Source: Verrucomicrobiales bacterium (GTDB lineage Bacteria; Verrucomicrobiota; Verrucomicrobiia; Verrucomicrobiales; DEV007). From it: a stretch of 64,000 nt of DNA. The stretch lies in NCBI GenBank assembly GCA_012960505.1, contig DUBC01000008.1, positions 80,100 to 144,099 on the forward strand, written 5' to 3'. This document shows positions 17,233 through 26,542 of this stretch, one piece after another. The notes beneath the pieces were generated by a model that was given only the letters and a program-made list of their open reading frames with translations, was not told where the DNA came from and did no database searches. A program made the translations under genes and the position numbers. Position 1 is the stretch's first letter, and each line of letters opens with the position of its first letter.

Positions 17233-19404
17233 ATGTTCCTATCCAAGAGCATAATAAAAGTAATAATTAATTACTTTTTTCTCTTTCATTTTCTCAGCAG
17301 CGTCGGAGCGCAGACCTGGGGAAAGGATATCGGTTACAATGCACTTATTGAAGAGCTGACGGAAAATCCTGAGATAGATATTAAATCAATTAGTTACATA
17401 GAAGCAGAAGAAAACGGATGGCACTATAGAAAAGGAACAAGTGAAGCTTCAGAACCCTCTAATCTTTGGATGACATCTGATTTCGATGAGGATGCCACTT
17501 GGCAAATAGGGCAGACTTCTATCGGTTATGGTGATAATGATGATAATACCATACTAAATGATATGCGAGGCCCATCCGTGAATGGATCAGAACCATACAC
17601 GAGTATTTATCTTAGGAAAAAATTCCTTATTAATTCTTTAGACACTTCTTCTAGATTGCTACTAAAAGCATATGTAGATGATGGCGCCATCATCTGGATC
17701 AATGGAGTCGAAGTTGCCCGCCTGCACATAAGTAAAGGCACGAAAACGTATAATTCTACAGCACAGGTTCATGAAGCTGAATGGGAATCCATCATCATAA
17801 AAGGGGGAACTCAATTACTTAATGAAGGTGAAAATATAATTGCAATTCAGGCCTTTAATCAAAGTATCTCGAGCTCGGACTTCTCAATCGACATCGAACT
17901 AAGTTCCTGCCCCTTTAGAGTTTCGTTAATCGAGGCAACGGGATCAGATGATAATTTTTTACCGGAACCCTCTCCAAATAATAATCCTCCCATCGAATAT
18001 TCGTTTAACGGATCAGGTCCTTTCGAAGGAAATTCTTTCCGAATCAAAACAATCGATGAATCGCTTACTTACAATTCTTCGGGCCATGCATTAACAGTTG
18101 GGAGACGCTTTTTCAGCAACGAATCAATTGTTCCTTGGGTGCCTCTTGTCGATGTGTATTCAGCAAATCAATGGGTTAATGGGGATTATCTTCGGACGGG
18201 ATCCAGCCTTCCTCCAAAGACAGAAGAAAGTTTCGTTCAAAATCATTCGTGGATAAGTTACGGCTACAATAATGAAACTAGCCCTTCAGAAGTTGATAAT
18301 ATAATCTCAATTCATAACGAAGCGGTCAGAAGATTTGACTATGCCATTATTCGAGATCAATTCATCGCCTGTGTTGGTCTTAATAATGGAGCCGACACAA
18401 CGGTTCCTTCAATTCTTGCTTCAAGTTATAATGCTATCTCGGTCGGAAACACCAATGGATCTCATAGTAGAGGAAAAACTGTTTCTGGAATTGACATAGG
18501 CACTGGAAATATTGAACACGATGGGCCAGGAAGAACCAAACCTGACATCGTGGCTAATGACAACTCAACAAGCAGCTGCACTCCTCAAGTTAGTTCTGCC
18601 GTAACTTTTCTGATTGGAATTGCTAAAGCAAAACATACAGAAAATGCACTCTTACCTGAAGTGATGAAAGCTCTCATTATGGCAGGAGCCAGTAAAAAGG
18701 AATTTGATAATTGGTCTAGAAACAAGGAAATGCCTATCGATTCTGTTCTCGGAGCAGGAAAAATAAATGTTCAGAACAGTTACCATATACTTATTGCTGG
18801 AGAACAAGAACTTGAAAGCATCTCCAACAATTACGGATGGGACTTTGGCTCCATAGATAAATCAAGCGAAGCTTCCTATTCTATTAAATTAGAAGAGGAT
18901 GTATCCGAAGCTTCATTTTCACTCAATTGGAATCGTATTATACGATCCGCAGAATGGCTGAATGGAAATCCTTATAGCGAATCCATTGCAGATATGAAAC
19001 TTGAATTATACAGAAAAAAAGACAACTCATTAACACTCTATGATATCAGTGATTCAAAAATAGATAATCTCGAGCACCTATATTTACGTGGTCTTGATCG
19101 AGGAGAATACGTGATAAAAGTTTCAAGTGACGCAGCAACAAATTACGGTTTGGCCTGGAGAGCGGAAAACGGACAAGCTCCTGATCTAAGTGTCGCCACT
19201 GATCCTAACAATAAATCGCTAAATTTTTATTTTTCTCACCTCATACCTGGAAAGACATTTACTTTGGAGAAATCAACAAATCTAAAAGATTGGACATCCA
19301 TTCATTCTTTCACTGCAGTGGAAACTAACGAAACGTTCAATGAAGTCATTGAAACAATAATTTCACGATTCTTTTATAGATTGAATTGGAATCCTGTAAA
19401 TTAA
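17233..19404 (+). CDS. Secreted subtilase-like (S8) protein with N-terminal sugar-binding-like domain
   Basis: 723 residues with a signal peptide (about 1-26, ending SVGAQ). Residues ~65-230 form a galactose-binding-like beta sandwich (RLLLKAYVDDGAIIWINGVEVA). The middle (~270-500) is subtilase-like: His285 in SSGHALTVGRRF, the GPGRTKPDIVA segment and Ser447 in NSTSSCTPQVSSAV, where the usual Gly and Ala around the serine are replaced. I could not identify a clear catalytic Asp, so it may be degenerate or non-proteolytic. It ends with the YxLExSTNLxxW...FFYRL C-terminal domain shared with two other window proteins. Its stop overlaps that of the convergent topoisomerase gene by four bases. Confidence 0.65.
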   Translation: MFLSKSIIKVIINYFFLFHFLSSVGAQTWGKDIGYNALIEELTENPEIDIKSISYIEAEENGWHYRKGTSEASEPSNLWMTSDFDEDATWQIGQTSIGYGDNDDNTILNDMRGPSVNGSEPYTSIYLRKKFLINSLDTSSRLLLKAYVDDGAIIWINGVEVARLHISKGTKTYNSTAQVHEAEWESIIIKGGTQLLNEGENIIAIQAFNQSISSSDFSIDIELSSCPFRVSLIEATGSDDNFLPEPSPNNNPPIEYSFNGSGPFEGNSFRIKTIDESLTYNSSGHALTVGRRFFSNESIVPWVPLVDVYSANQWVNGDYLRTGSSLPPKTEESFVQNHSWISYGYNNETSPSEVDNIISIHNEAVRRFDYAIIRDQFIACVGLNNGADTTVPSILASSYNAISVGNTNGSHSRGKTVSGIDIGTGNIEHDGPGRTKPDIVANDNSTSSCTPQVSSAVTFLIGIAKAKHTENALLPEVMKALIMAGASKKEFDNWSRNKEMPIDSVLGAGKINVQNSYHILIAGEQELESISNNYGWDFGSIDKSSEASYSIKLEEDVSEASFSLNWNRIIRSAEWLNGNPYSESIADMKLELYRKKDNSLTLYDISDSKIDNLEHLYLRGLDRGEYVIKVSSDAATNYGLAWRAENGQAPDLSVATDPNNKSLNFYFSHLIPGKTFTLEKSTNLKDWTSIHSFTAVETNETFNEVIETIISRFFYRLNWNPVN

Positions 19405-21539
19405 AGTAATTCCATCTGCCCCTTCTTGCGGACGATTTTCTCCACCTTGTGCTTGGTAACAATATTCCCCTTTGATGCCCTGCCCTTGATCGCTATATCA
19501 GCAAAATTAATCTCAATTTCTTTTACTCTCAATCTTGGCGATGATTTCAGAACCACATTAACTAAAGGGGTATCATCCTCCGTATCATGAACTGAAAAGA
19601 AAAGGACCCTAGTCCCATTATTCCCCTTAGTCAGATCATACATTTTTTCACGGGTCACTCCCTGAACGGTGAATCGCTTTATCATCGCAGGCCCATCCCT
19701 ACCATCACGATAAATCATACAGTAATATTTTGGTTCTTCTTTTCTGAAAATGGAAACGTGAGCCGGATTCTTCCCGACGTATGTCTTTTCTGCAACTTTA
19801 GATACCTGCATAGTTCCTTCTCTTCCAAAAATAATAATATCATCCATTCTTGAACAACGATCGACTGACATTCCGTCCCTTTTCAATCCCCACCCTGCAA
19901 ATCCAGTTTTGGCATTCAAGTATATCGTTTCGGTTGCAACAGCCACATTCTTCGCCACGACCTTTCCAAAGGTGGAAATCCCGGTTTTTCTTTCTCGGCC
20001 CTTACCAAATTTTTCTTTGAGTTCCTTGAAGTAACGAACAGCATATCTCGTTATCTGAGAAATATCCTTCTCTACTTCTTTAATATCCTTTTCAATTCCT
20101 CGAATAAGTTCGTCAGCCTTAAATGAATCATATTTAGAGATACGCTTAATCTTAATTTCAGTAAGACGCACCACATCCTTCTCAATAACCTTGCGTTTGA
20201 GTTTTTTTAAGAACGGCTTGAGTCCAGCCCAAATCTCCTCAATGACTGATTTCCAGGTAGTGCAATCTTCTATTCGTCGATAAATTCTATTCTCAATAAA
20301 GATTCTTTCCAACGAACTATGGTGCCATTTATCCTGCAGTTCACTCAATCGAATCTCAAGATCCCACTTTAGAAGCTCTTTCGTATGCAACGCAGATTTT
20401 TTAAGTAATTCATCTACTCTCAAAAACTTAGGTTTATCATCTTCAATGACACAAGAATTAGGAGAAATTGAAATTTCACAATCAGTGAAGGCATAAAGAA
20501 CCTCAATCGCGGTATCAGGATCTAATCCAACCGGAAGATGTATATGAATCTCTACCTTTTCTGCGGTAATGTCTTCAATTTTAGATATCTTAATTTTCCC
20601 CTTCTCATTCGCCGTCACAATATTGTCCATCAATCCACCTGCAGTGGTTCCAAAAGGTATCTCAGTGATTTTTAATAATCTTTTGTTTTTGGTCTTCTCT
20701 ATACGGGCTCTGACTCGAATCTTTCCTCCTCTTAAACCACCGTTATAGTCCGCAGCATCCATCAACCCTCCCGTAGGAAAGTCAGGAAGAAGCTGAGTTT
20801 TCTTTTTGCGAAGCACAGCAATGCATCCATCAATTAATTCATTGAAATTGTGAGGTAAAATCTTGCATGCCAATCCCACTGCAATTCCTTCTGCACCTTG
20901 AGCCAATAACAATGGAAACTTAACAGGTAAGTTAATAGGCTCTTTGTTGCGACCATCATATGAAAATGCCCATTCAGTCGTCTTTGCATTGAAAGCAACC
21001 GCCAATGCAAACTTTGACAACCGTGCTTCGATGTACCTTGAAGCTGCTGCCCTGTCCCCAGTAAAAATATTTCCCCAATTACCCTGTGTATCAATTAGGA
21101 GAGATTTTTGCCCCATCCCCACCAAAGCATCAGCAATAGATGCATCGCCATGGGGATGGTATTGCATCGTATGGCCAACTACATTAGCTACCTTATTATA
21201 CCGTCCATCATCCTTTTCTTTGAGAGAGTGTAGGATTCGCCTTTGGACTGGCTTTAATCCATCATGGATACTAGGAACGGCTCTCTCTAAAATAACATAA
21301 CTGGCATAATCAATGAACCAGTCAGAATACATATCATCAATGTGAATGACTTCTGAATTTTCATTTGTTTTGCTGACATCTACTTTCTTAATTGGAAATT
21401 TCTTTGATTTTTTTTTCTTAGTTGTCTCGTCTGTTCCCTTCTTAGAGTTCCCCGTTTTAGACCGAACAGGTTTCTTTCTAGGTACCTTTTTGAGAACCTT
21501 TCTTTTAACTACTTTCTTAACGACTTTTTTCTTAGCCAT
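19401..21539 (-). CDS. DNA topoisomerase IV/gyrase subunit A-type protein
   Basis: 712 residues. The conserved core runs from YSDWFIDYASYVILERAVPS, through GLKPVQRRILHSL, the active-site tyrosine in AAASRYIEARL and FPTGG, to a C-terminal pinwheel-like region (AKTGFAGWGLKRDGM, VSIFRKEEPKYYCMIYRDG). It would cut and rejoin DNA with a GyrB/ParE partner that is not in the window. Residues 1-55 are an unusual tail almost purely of Lys, Val, Arg and Thr (KKKVVKKVVKRKVLKKVPRK), like histone-H1-type tails. It is shorter than typical GyrA (~850), and the parC-like type seems most likely. It may therefore be a topoisomerase IV A chain. Confidence 0.85.
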   Translation of the reverse strand: MAKKKVVKKVVKRKVLKKVPRKKPVRSKTGNSKKGTDETTKKKKSKKFPIKKVDVSKTNENSEVIHIDDMYSDWFIDYASYVILERAVPSIHDGLKPVQRRILHSLKEKDDGRYNKVANVVGHTMQYHPHGDASIADALVGMGQKSLLIDTQGNWGNIFTGDRAAASRYIEARLSKFALAVAFNAKTTEWAFSYDGRNKEPINLPVKFPLLLAQGAEGIAVGLACKILPHNFNELIDGCIAVLRKKKTQLLPDFPTGGLMDAADYNGGLRGGKIRVRARIEKTKNKRLLKITEIPFGTTAGGLMDNIVTANEKGKIKISKIEDITAEKVEIHIHLPVGLDPDTAIEVLYAFTDCEISISPNSCVIEDDKPKFLRVDELLKKSALHTKELLKWDLEIRLSELQDKWHHSSLERIFIENRIYRRIEDCTTWKSVIEEIWAGLKPFLKKLKRKVIEKDVVRLTEIKIKRISKYDSFKADELIRGIEKDIKEVEKDISQITRYAVRYFKELKEKFGKGRERKTGISTFGKVVAKNVAVATETIYLNAKTGFAGWGLKRDGMSVDRCSRMDDIIIFGREGTMQVSKVAEKTYVGKNPAHVSIFRKEEPKYYCMIYRDGRDGPAMIKRFTVQGVTREKMYDLTKGNNGTRVLFFSVHDTEDDTPLVNVVLKSSPRLRVKEIEINFADIAIKGRASKGNIVTKHKVEKIVRKKGQMELL

Positions 21540-21732
21540 GTAAACCCAAAAGCCTAATATCCAATTTTAAACATTTCGGCATCCTTAAATAAATACCAAG
21601 CTTCGATAACTTATCAAATCAAGTCTCAAACCAATTATCATGAAAAAGTTGAACCACTCCCAAAGAAAATTAAAAAAAACATGGATTATCGAATGATTGA
21701 CCACTCCCAATAGATTGTTAGTCTCAAATAAT

Positions 21733-22734
21733 ATGAAAGCCATGGTAATAAAGAGTTTCGGTAAACCCGAAGTGTTTGAAATAGCGGAAATCCCAAAGCC
21801 TAAATTACAATCTGGCCATGTCTTAATACGTGTTAAGGCAAGTACCGTTAATCCGATCGATTGTAAAATTAGGAGTGGTTTATTGAAATCTCTCGCACCG
21901 GAAACTGGAGTCCTTGGTTTTGATGTTGCTGGGATAATTGAAGAAATTGGCGATGGAGTGAGCAAATTCTCTGCCGGAGAAGAAGTTTTCGGTTGTAGCG
22001 GAGCTGTAAAAGAACACTCTGGAGCATTGGCAGAATATCAATTAGTTGATGCAAATCTCCTCGCAAAAAGACCAGCAAACCTCTCACTCGATGAATGTGT
22101 AGCGCTTCCGCTCGTATCAATAACAGCCTGGGATGCTCTTATAAGAGGTGCTAATATAAAAGAAGGTGAATGTATTTTAGTTCATGGAGGCGCCGGAGGC
22201 GTCGGGCACTTGGGAATTCAACTCGCTAAAATGAAAGGCGCAGAAGTTTTCTCTACTGTGTCTTCTGATAAAAAAGCAGAAATCGTTAAAGGGTATGGAG
22301 CCACTCCAATAAATTACCACGATTTAAGTGTCGCCCAATACGTTGACCAGCACACTGAAAAAAATGGGTTCGACGTTGTTTTTGATACTGTCGGCGGAGA
22401 TAACTTAATGCGCAGCTTGGAAGCATCCAAAATCGAAGGGAGAGTCACTTCAGTGAATACAAGAACCACTTGTGATCTCAGCATCCTGCACCAGAAAGCA
22501 CTTTCACTTCATGTCGTTTTTATGATCATTCCCATCCTTTACAATCAAGATGAAGGCAAGGTCCGACAAGGGGAAATCCTTAACGAAATAGTCCGAGGAG
22601 TTGAATTAGAGGCTATAACTCCACTTATCAATAAAGAAATTTTCCCCTTTGAGAGAGTCGCAGAAGCGCATTCCTTACTTGAGTCTGGAAAAGCTACTGG
22701 AAAGATAATTTTGAAAGGTTTCGATGCTAATTAG
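21733..22734 (+). CDS. Zinc-independent quinone oxidoreductase-like MDR protein
   Basis: 333 residues from ATG 21733 (a TTG at 21697 is unlikely). The medium-chain dehydrogenase fold is clear: MKAMVIKSFGKPEVFEIAEI, VNPIDCKIRSGLLK, GFDVAGIIEEIGDGV and the nucleotide loop VHGGAGGVGHLGIQLAK. It lacks the Cys/His zinc sites of alcohol dehydrogenases, so it is closest to NADPH:quinone reductases and zeta-crystallins. The substrate is unknown. It is divergent from the topoisomerase gene across ~190 bp and probably stands alone. Confidence 0.85.
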   Translation: MKAMVIKSFGKPEVFEIAEIPKPKLQSGHVLIRVKASTVNPIDCKIRSGLLKSLAPETGVLGFDVAGIIEEIGDGVSKFSAGEEVFGCSGAVKEHSGALAEYQLVDANLLAKRPANLSLDECVALPLVSITAWDALIRGANIKEGECILVHGGAGGVGHLGIQLAKMKGAEVFSTVSSDKKAEIVKGYGATPINYHDLSVAQYVDQHTEKNGFDVVFDTVGGDNLMRSLEASKIEGRVTSVNTRTTCDLSILHQKALSLHVVFMIIPILYNQDEGKVRQGEILNEIVRGVELEAITPLINKEIFPFERVAEAHSLLESGKATGKIILKGFDAN

Positions 22735-22747
22735 TTAGTTGATTATA

Positions 22748-22776
22748 TTTGATTTAATCAAAAAAAAATATTATAT
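22748..22776 (+). promoter_or_regulatory. Putative promoter and overlapping dyad before the PhnD-type operon
   Basis: TTGATT (22749-22754) and TTATAT (22771-22776) are spaced by 16 bases, a plausible sigma-70-like promoter. Overlapping the -35 is a perfect 7+1+7 dyad, TTTGATT-T-AATCAAA (22748-22762). ATTTAATCAAAAA occurs exactly twice, at 22752-22764 and 22846-22858, the second just before the ribosome-binding region. This looks like a repressor site. Confidence 0.45.
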
Positions 22777-22876
22777 GAAGGATCGCAATGATTATTTTCT
22801 TCCCAGATACGTTGAAAGACATTGGGAGATGAATTGAAATGAAACATTTAATCAAAAACCAAAAATTGAAATTCTG

Positions 22877-23791
22877 ATGAGAAATATCATGTTTGTCGGT
22901 CCGGCAATCCTCGCCCTCCTCTTGGCCTCCAGCTGCAAGAAAGAGAACCTAAATAATGCTGGAAAATCTAAGCCTGATCCACGCGCAACAAAGATCCTGC
23001 GTTTCTCTGCGATCCCTGACGAAAACACAACCGAGCAAACAGTAAAGTTCAAAAAGTTTGCTGTTTATCTTTCAAAAAAACTCGGAGTTACAACCCAATT
23101 CATCCCCACAACTGATTACGCATCTGCTGTCGATAAATTCGTCAATGGAGAAATTCATCTGGCTTGGTTCGGTGGATTGACGGGAGTTCAAGCAATAAAC
23201 GAAGTCAAAGGAGCAAGAGCAATTGCGCAAGGAATTGAAGACCTAAAATACATTTCCTACTTCATTGCAAATTCTGATACAGGGCTTGAACTGAGTGAAT
23301 CATTCCCCGCAAAAATTAAAGATCTTAAATTTACTTTTGGCTCAGAAAAATCTACTTCCGGAAGGCTAATGCCTAGTTTTTTCATTCAAAAAGAGACTGG
23401 AATAGCTGCTGAAAAATGGTTCTCCCTGCCAGTTGGATTTTCAGGAGCACATGATAAGACTGCCAAACTTGTCGAATCAGGAGCCTTTGAAGTCGGTGCG
23501 CTCAGTTATAAGAAATATGACAGTATGGTAGAGTCAGGAAAGCTTAATAAAGAAAAATGCAAAATCATTTGGAAAACGCCTCCTTATGCCGACTATAACT
23601 GGACTGCTCATCCTGAACTCGATCAAATATATGGAGAAGGGTTCATTGATAAAGTCCAAGAAGCTTTAATTGAAATATCCGACGATCAATTACTCTTGGC
23701 CTTAACCCGATCCAAAATTATTCCAGCAAAGAATGAAGACTTTCAAGGCATCGCAGATATCGCCAAAAAATTAGGACTACTGAACAATTAA
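22877..23791 (+). CDS. PhnD-family ABC transporter substrate-binding lipoprotein
   Basis: 304 residues. A lipobox LASSC near residue 20 makes it a lipoprotein. The periplasmic-binding fold of the PhnD family is clear: LRFSAIPDENTTEQTVKFKK, TDYASAVDKFVNGEIHLAWF, GGLTGVQA, GSEKSTSGRLMPSFF, GAHDKTAKLVESG and YADYNWTAHPEL. Members bind phosphonate, phosphite or related oxyanions; a closely similar branch is annotated as putative selenate-binding. I cannot choose among these from sequence alone. It heads a four-gene operon (binding protein, ATPase, two permeases) with gaps of a few bases and overlaps. Confidence 0.85.
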   Translation: MRNIMFVGPAILALLLASSCKKENLNNAGKSKPDPRATKILRFSAIPDENTTEQTVKFKKFAVYLSKKLGVTTQFIPTTDYASAVDKFVNGEIHLAWFGGLTGVQAINEVKGARAIAQGIEDLKYISYFIANSDTGLELSESFPAKIKDLKFTFGSEKSTSGRLMPSFFIQKETGIAAEKWFSLPVGFSGAHDKTAKLVESGAFEVGALSYKKYDSMVESGKLNKEKCKIIWKTPPYADYNWTAHPELDQIYGEGFIDKVQEALIEISDDQLLLALTRSKIIPAKNEDFQGIADIAKKLGLLNN

Positions 23792-23796
23792 TCACA

Positions 23797-24594
23797 ATGA
23801 ATGTTACTCATAAACGTCCTGACACCTTCATCTTAGAAAGTGCGGGACGTAATTATGAGAATATTTCTGCCCTTAATCCTACAACTATAAATATTAAACA
23901 GGGAGAACGAGTCGCTATTGTGGGACCGAGCGGCAGCGGAAAGACAACATTACTAAGTTTATTCAACTCAACAGTCCAAGCGAGTTCAGGGAAAATTACT
24001 GTATTGGGCAATGAATTGGGGGAAACTTCAGGCAAAACTCTTAAAAAGATTCGCTCGAAAATTGCAACGATCCCTCAAAATCTTGCACTAGTGGATAGTT
24101 TAAGAGTATGGCAAAACATAATCACTGGTCAGATCGGTTGCCAGGGTTTCCTAGGCAATTTAATTGACCTGATATTTCCTTCAAAAAATAAAATCCTAGA
24201 AATCCACTCAATACTCAAAAGACTAGGCATAGAAGAAAAACTTTTCGCAACCACTTCGAACTTATCGAGAGGACAAAAGCAAAGAGTCGCACTAGCAAGA
24301 GCAATTTATCAAAACCCTCAAGTGATTCTTGCCGATGAACCTGTCTCGAGCGTCGATCCTGCCCGAGCAGAAAATCTTGTCCAATTGCTTAATCAAATAT
24401 CAGAAGAAGAAAACATTACACTCGTAATGAGCCTTCATAACCTTGAACTTGCAAAGGCTCATTTCCCCCGATTGATTGGATTACGTAACGGCGAAATCCA
24501 GTTCGACAGCAACCCTGCAGATCTGAACGAAAGTAAATTTAAAGACCTCTACACACTCAGCGAAAGAGAAATTCTTGATGATGGGGAATGTTAA
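23797..24594 (+). CDS. PhnC-type ABC transporter ATP-binding protein
   Basis: 265 residues with Walker A GPSGSGKTT, signature LSRGQKQRVALARA, Walker B VILADEPVSSVDP and switch His (MSLHNLELA). It drives the import complex of the flanking genes. It starts six bases after the binding-protein stop, and its end overlaps the first permease start. The FGxGLIDL-type insert with FLGNLIDLIFPSKNK is typical of PhnC-family ATPases. Confidence 0.92.
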   Translation: MNVTHKRPDTFILESAGRNYENISALNPTTINIKQGERVAIVGPSGSGKTTLLSLFNSTVQASSGKITVLGNELGETSGKTLKKIRSKIATIPQNLALVDSLRVWQNIITGQIGCQGFLGNLIDLIFPSKNKILEIHSILKRLGIEEKLFATTSNLSRGQKQRVALARAIYQNPQVILADEPVSSVDPARAENLVQLLNQISEEENITLVMSLHNLELAKAHFPRLIGLRNGEIQFDSNPADLNESKFKDLYTLSEREILDDGEC

Positions 24595-25462
24595 TGACAT
24601 AAAATTCAATAAATTTCCAATTGAACAAATATTTAGCCGTCGCCGGAAGGTACTAATTACTATAGCTTTCATTGCTATCGTCTGCGGTTACCTCATTGGG
24701 TTAAATCCAATGCGTTTGTTGAATGCTAATAACCTCAAACTTGCTGGAGACTTCATGGTTGCAGCATTCACTCCAGCTATGGATTACGAGAATCCTGTGC
24801 CTGGCGCTGAACCTTTCCTCATAACAGTAGTCAAATCTGTTCTAATGACGCTTCGGTTTGCCTTGTTGGCCATGAGCGTTTCAATACCCGTTGGAGCCCT
24901 TCTCGCATTTTTTTCCACTACAGCATGGTGGCCTAAAATGAGAAATGTACAGAGATTAAAACCGCTCCTCATGGGAGCACTCATTATTTCCAAATCATGG
25001 ATAGCTTTCGCAAGATCAATTCATGAACTTATGTGGGGCCTTCTCTTTATCACTGCAATGGGGATATCTACAACTGCGGCAATTATAGCTGTCAGCATTC
25101 CATTTTCAGGCATACTTGCTAAGATTTACTCTGAAATAATAGAAGAACACTCGAGAGAAGTTCAGGAACTATTCCGATCCATTGGTGCAGGAACCTTTAG
25201 TTCATTCTGCTTAGGGATTATTCCTCAAGCTTTGCCTGATATTCTTTCTTATACATTTTACCGACTCGAATGCGCACTGAGAACAGCAACCGTGTTTGGC
25301 TTTATTGGCATTGAGACTATAGGATATCGAATCAAGTTATCCTCAGACGAGTTTCATTATCATGAGGTTTGGACATATCTATATGTATTATTTGGCACAA
25401 TAGCGATACTGGAATGGTGGAGTAGATCTATTCGTAAAAGACTAGATGGATCAGCAAATTAA
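24578..25462 (+). CDS. PhnE-type ABC permease 1
   Basis: 294 residues from ATG 24578 (the neighbouring ATG 24581 is also possible; TTG 24575 is less likely). It overlaps the ATPase end by 17 bases. Several membrane helices are visible (VLITIAFIAIVCGYLIGLN, LRFALLAMSVSIPVGALLAF). The inner-membrane permease loop EIIEEHSREVQELFRSIGAG fits the EAA motif that docks on the ATPase. The family is PhnE-like. Confidence 0.88.
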   Translation: MMGNVNDIKFNKFPIEQIFSRRRKVLITIAFIAIVCGYLIGLNPMRLLNANNLKLAGDFMVAAFTPAMDYENPVPGAEPFLITVVKSVLMTLRFALLAMSVSIPVGALLAFFSTTAWWPKMRNVQRLKPLLMGALIISKSWIAFARSIHELMWGLLFITAMGISTTAAIIAVSIPFSGILAKIYSEIIEEHSREVQELFRSIGAGTFSSFCLGIIPQALPDILSYTFYRLECALRTATVFGFIGIETIGYRIKLSSDEFHYHEVWTYLYVLFGTIAILEWWSRSIRKRLDGSAN

Positions 25463-26393
25463 ATTAATGGCTTCGGAAAACAGAATACTAAGAATTAAAG
25501 AGCTGCATCAGAGCAAATCGAAATCACTTTTCTTGAGATTTAGTCTTGGATTCGTAATACTCTCTTTAGCTTGGGCATGGTCAGCAGGGACTCTACATGA
25601 ATCAGTAGTCAGCAAAGAACAAAGAGGCGCTAACCTAGAAAAGTTTATAGGAAAAATAATTCCTGATCCTACTCGGGAATCAGGTCAGTGGATAGATTCT
25701 TTGCCATGGATGACCAATCTATTAACGGAGGGACAAGGAATAAAAGCTGCCGGCATTACGTTCGGAATTGCAACGGTCGCAATTACACTATCAGGATTTT
25801 TTGCTTTACTCCTCTTGCCTTTATCCGCAAGAAACTTTGGAACTCAAAGACCGCTCGAAATTATTCAGGGTAAACACATTCTAAGATCTATGTATTGGTT
25901 CGTCATTAACAAGTCTTCCAGGATCTTGTTTTTATTCACTCGAAGCCTGCCAGAATATGTCCTTGGATTTCTTCTTATTTCTATTCTTGGTCCAGACCCA
26001 TGGGTTCTTGTTTTGGCCCTTGCCATTCATAATTTTGGTATCCTTGGAAGGCTAGGTTCAGAGCTTGTTGAGAACAACTCTAATGAATCAGCACGTATTA
26101 TGTTTGCGCAGGGAGGGGGACGCTACAGCTCATTTGTCTCAACAATTCTTCCAGATTCATTTAACCGAATGCTTGTTTACTTTTTTTATAGATGGGAAAC
26201 TTGTATACGTGAATCTACGGTCCTTGGAATGCTAGGCATTGTTTCACTTGGTTATTTAATTAATGACGCAAAAGCAGGAAGAGACTTTGATAGAATGCTT
26301 ACGTTTATACTATTAGGTGCACTCATCGTTATAATCGGAGACATCATATCCTCTTTGGTCCGCCACAAACTTCGCATCACTAGATCCGAATAA
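25446..26393 (+). CDS. PhnE-type ABC permease 2
   Basis: 315 residues with a transmembrane start (LFLRFSLGFVILSLAWAWSAG) and a C-terminal EAA-like loop (SARIMFAQGGGRYSSFVSTILP). It overlaps permease 1 by 17 bases; ATG 25467, five bases after the upstream stop, is an alternative start. Having two different permeases implies a heterodimeric membrane channel. It ends with a stop-overlapping hairpin. Confidence 0.88.
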   Translation: MDQQIKLMASENRILRIKELHQSKSKSLFLRFSLGFVILSLAWAWSAGTLHESVVSKEQRGANLEKFIGKIIPDPTRESGQWIDSLPWMTNLLTEGQGIKAAGITFGIATVAITLSGFFALLLLPLSARNFGTQRPLEIIQGKHILRSMYWFVINKSSRILFLFTRSLPEYVLGFLLISILGPDPWVLVLALAIHNFGILGRLGSELVENNSNESARIMFAQGGGRYSSFVSTILPDSFNRMLVYFFYRWETCIRESTVLGMLGIVSLGYLINDAKAGRDFDRMLTFILLGALIVIIGDIISSLVRHKLRITRSE

Positions 26394-26406
26394 TTTAGAT
26401 ATTCGG
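26386..26406 (+). terminator. Hairpin overlapping the stop codon of permease 2
   Basis: CCGAATA / TATTCGG pair perfectly over a 7-base loop. The TAA stop at 26391-26393 lies in the stem/loop. No strong T-run follows, so this is a weak terminator or mRNA-end hairpin. Confidence 0.4.
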
Positions 26407-26433
26407 CTATAAGCTACTTATTTTTAGAGCAAA

Positions 26434-26462
26434 TTGATCAAATGATCCTGTTATTATAAATA
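26434..26462 (+). promoter_or_regulatory. Putative promoter of the M1 peptidase gene
   Basis: TTGATC (26434-26439) and TAAATA (26457-26462) are spaced by 17 bases, about 80 bases upstream of the ATG. The match to sigma-70 boxes is moderate and by eye. Confidence 0.35.
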
Positions 26463-26542
26463 TAGTTAATGTAGAAATTGCAGAAATGGAACTATAGGAT
26501 TAAAATAACGCCCCCAAGAAAACGGTTCATCCTCAAATTAAC

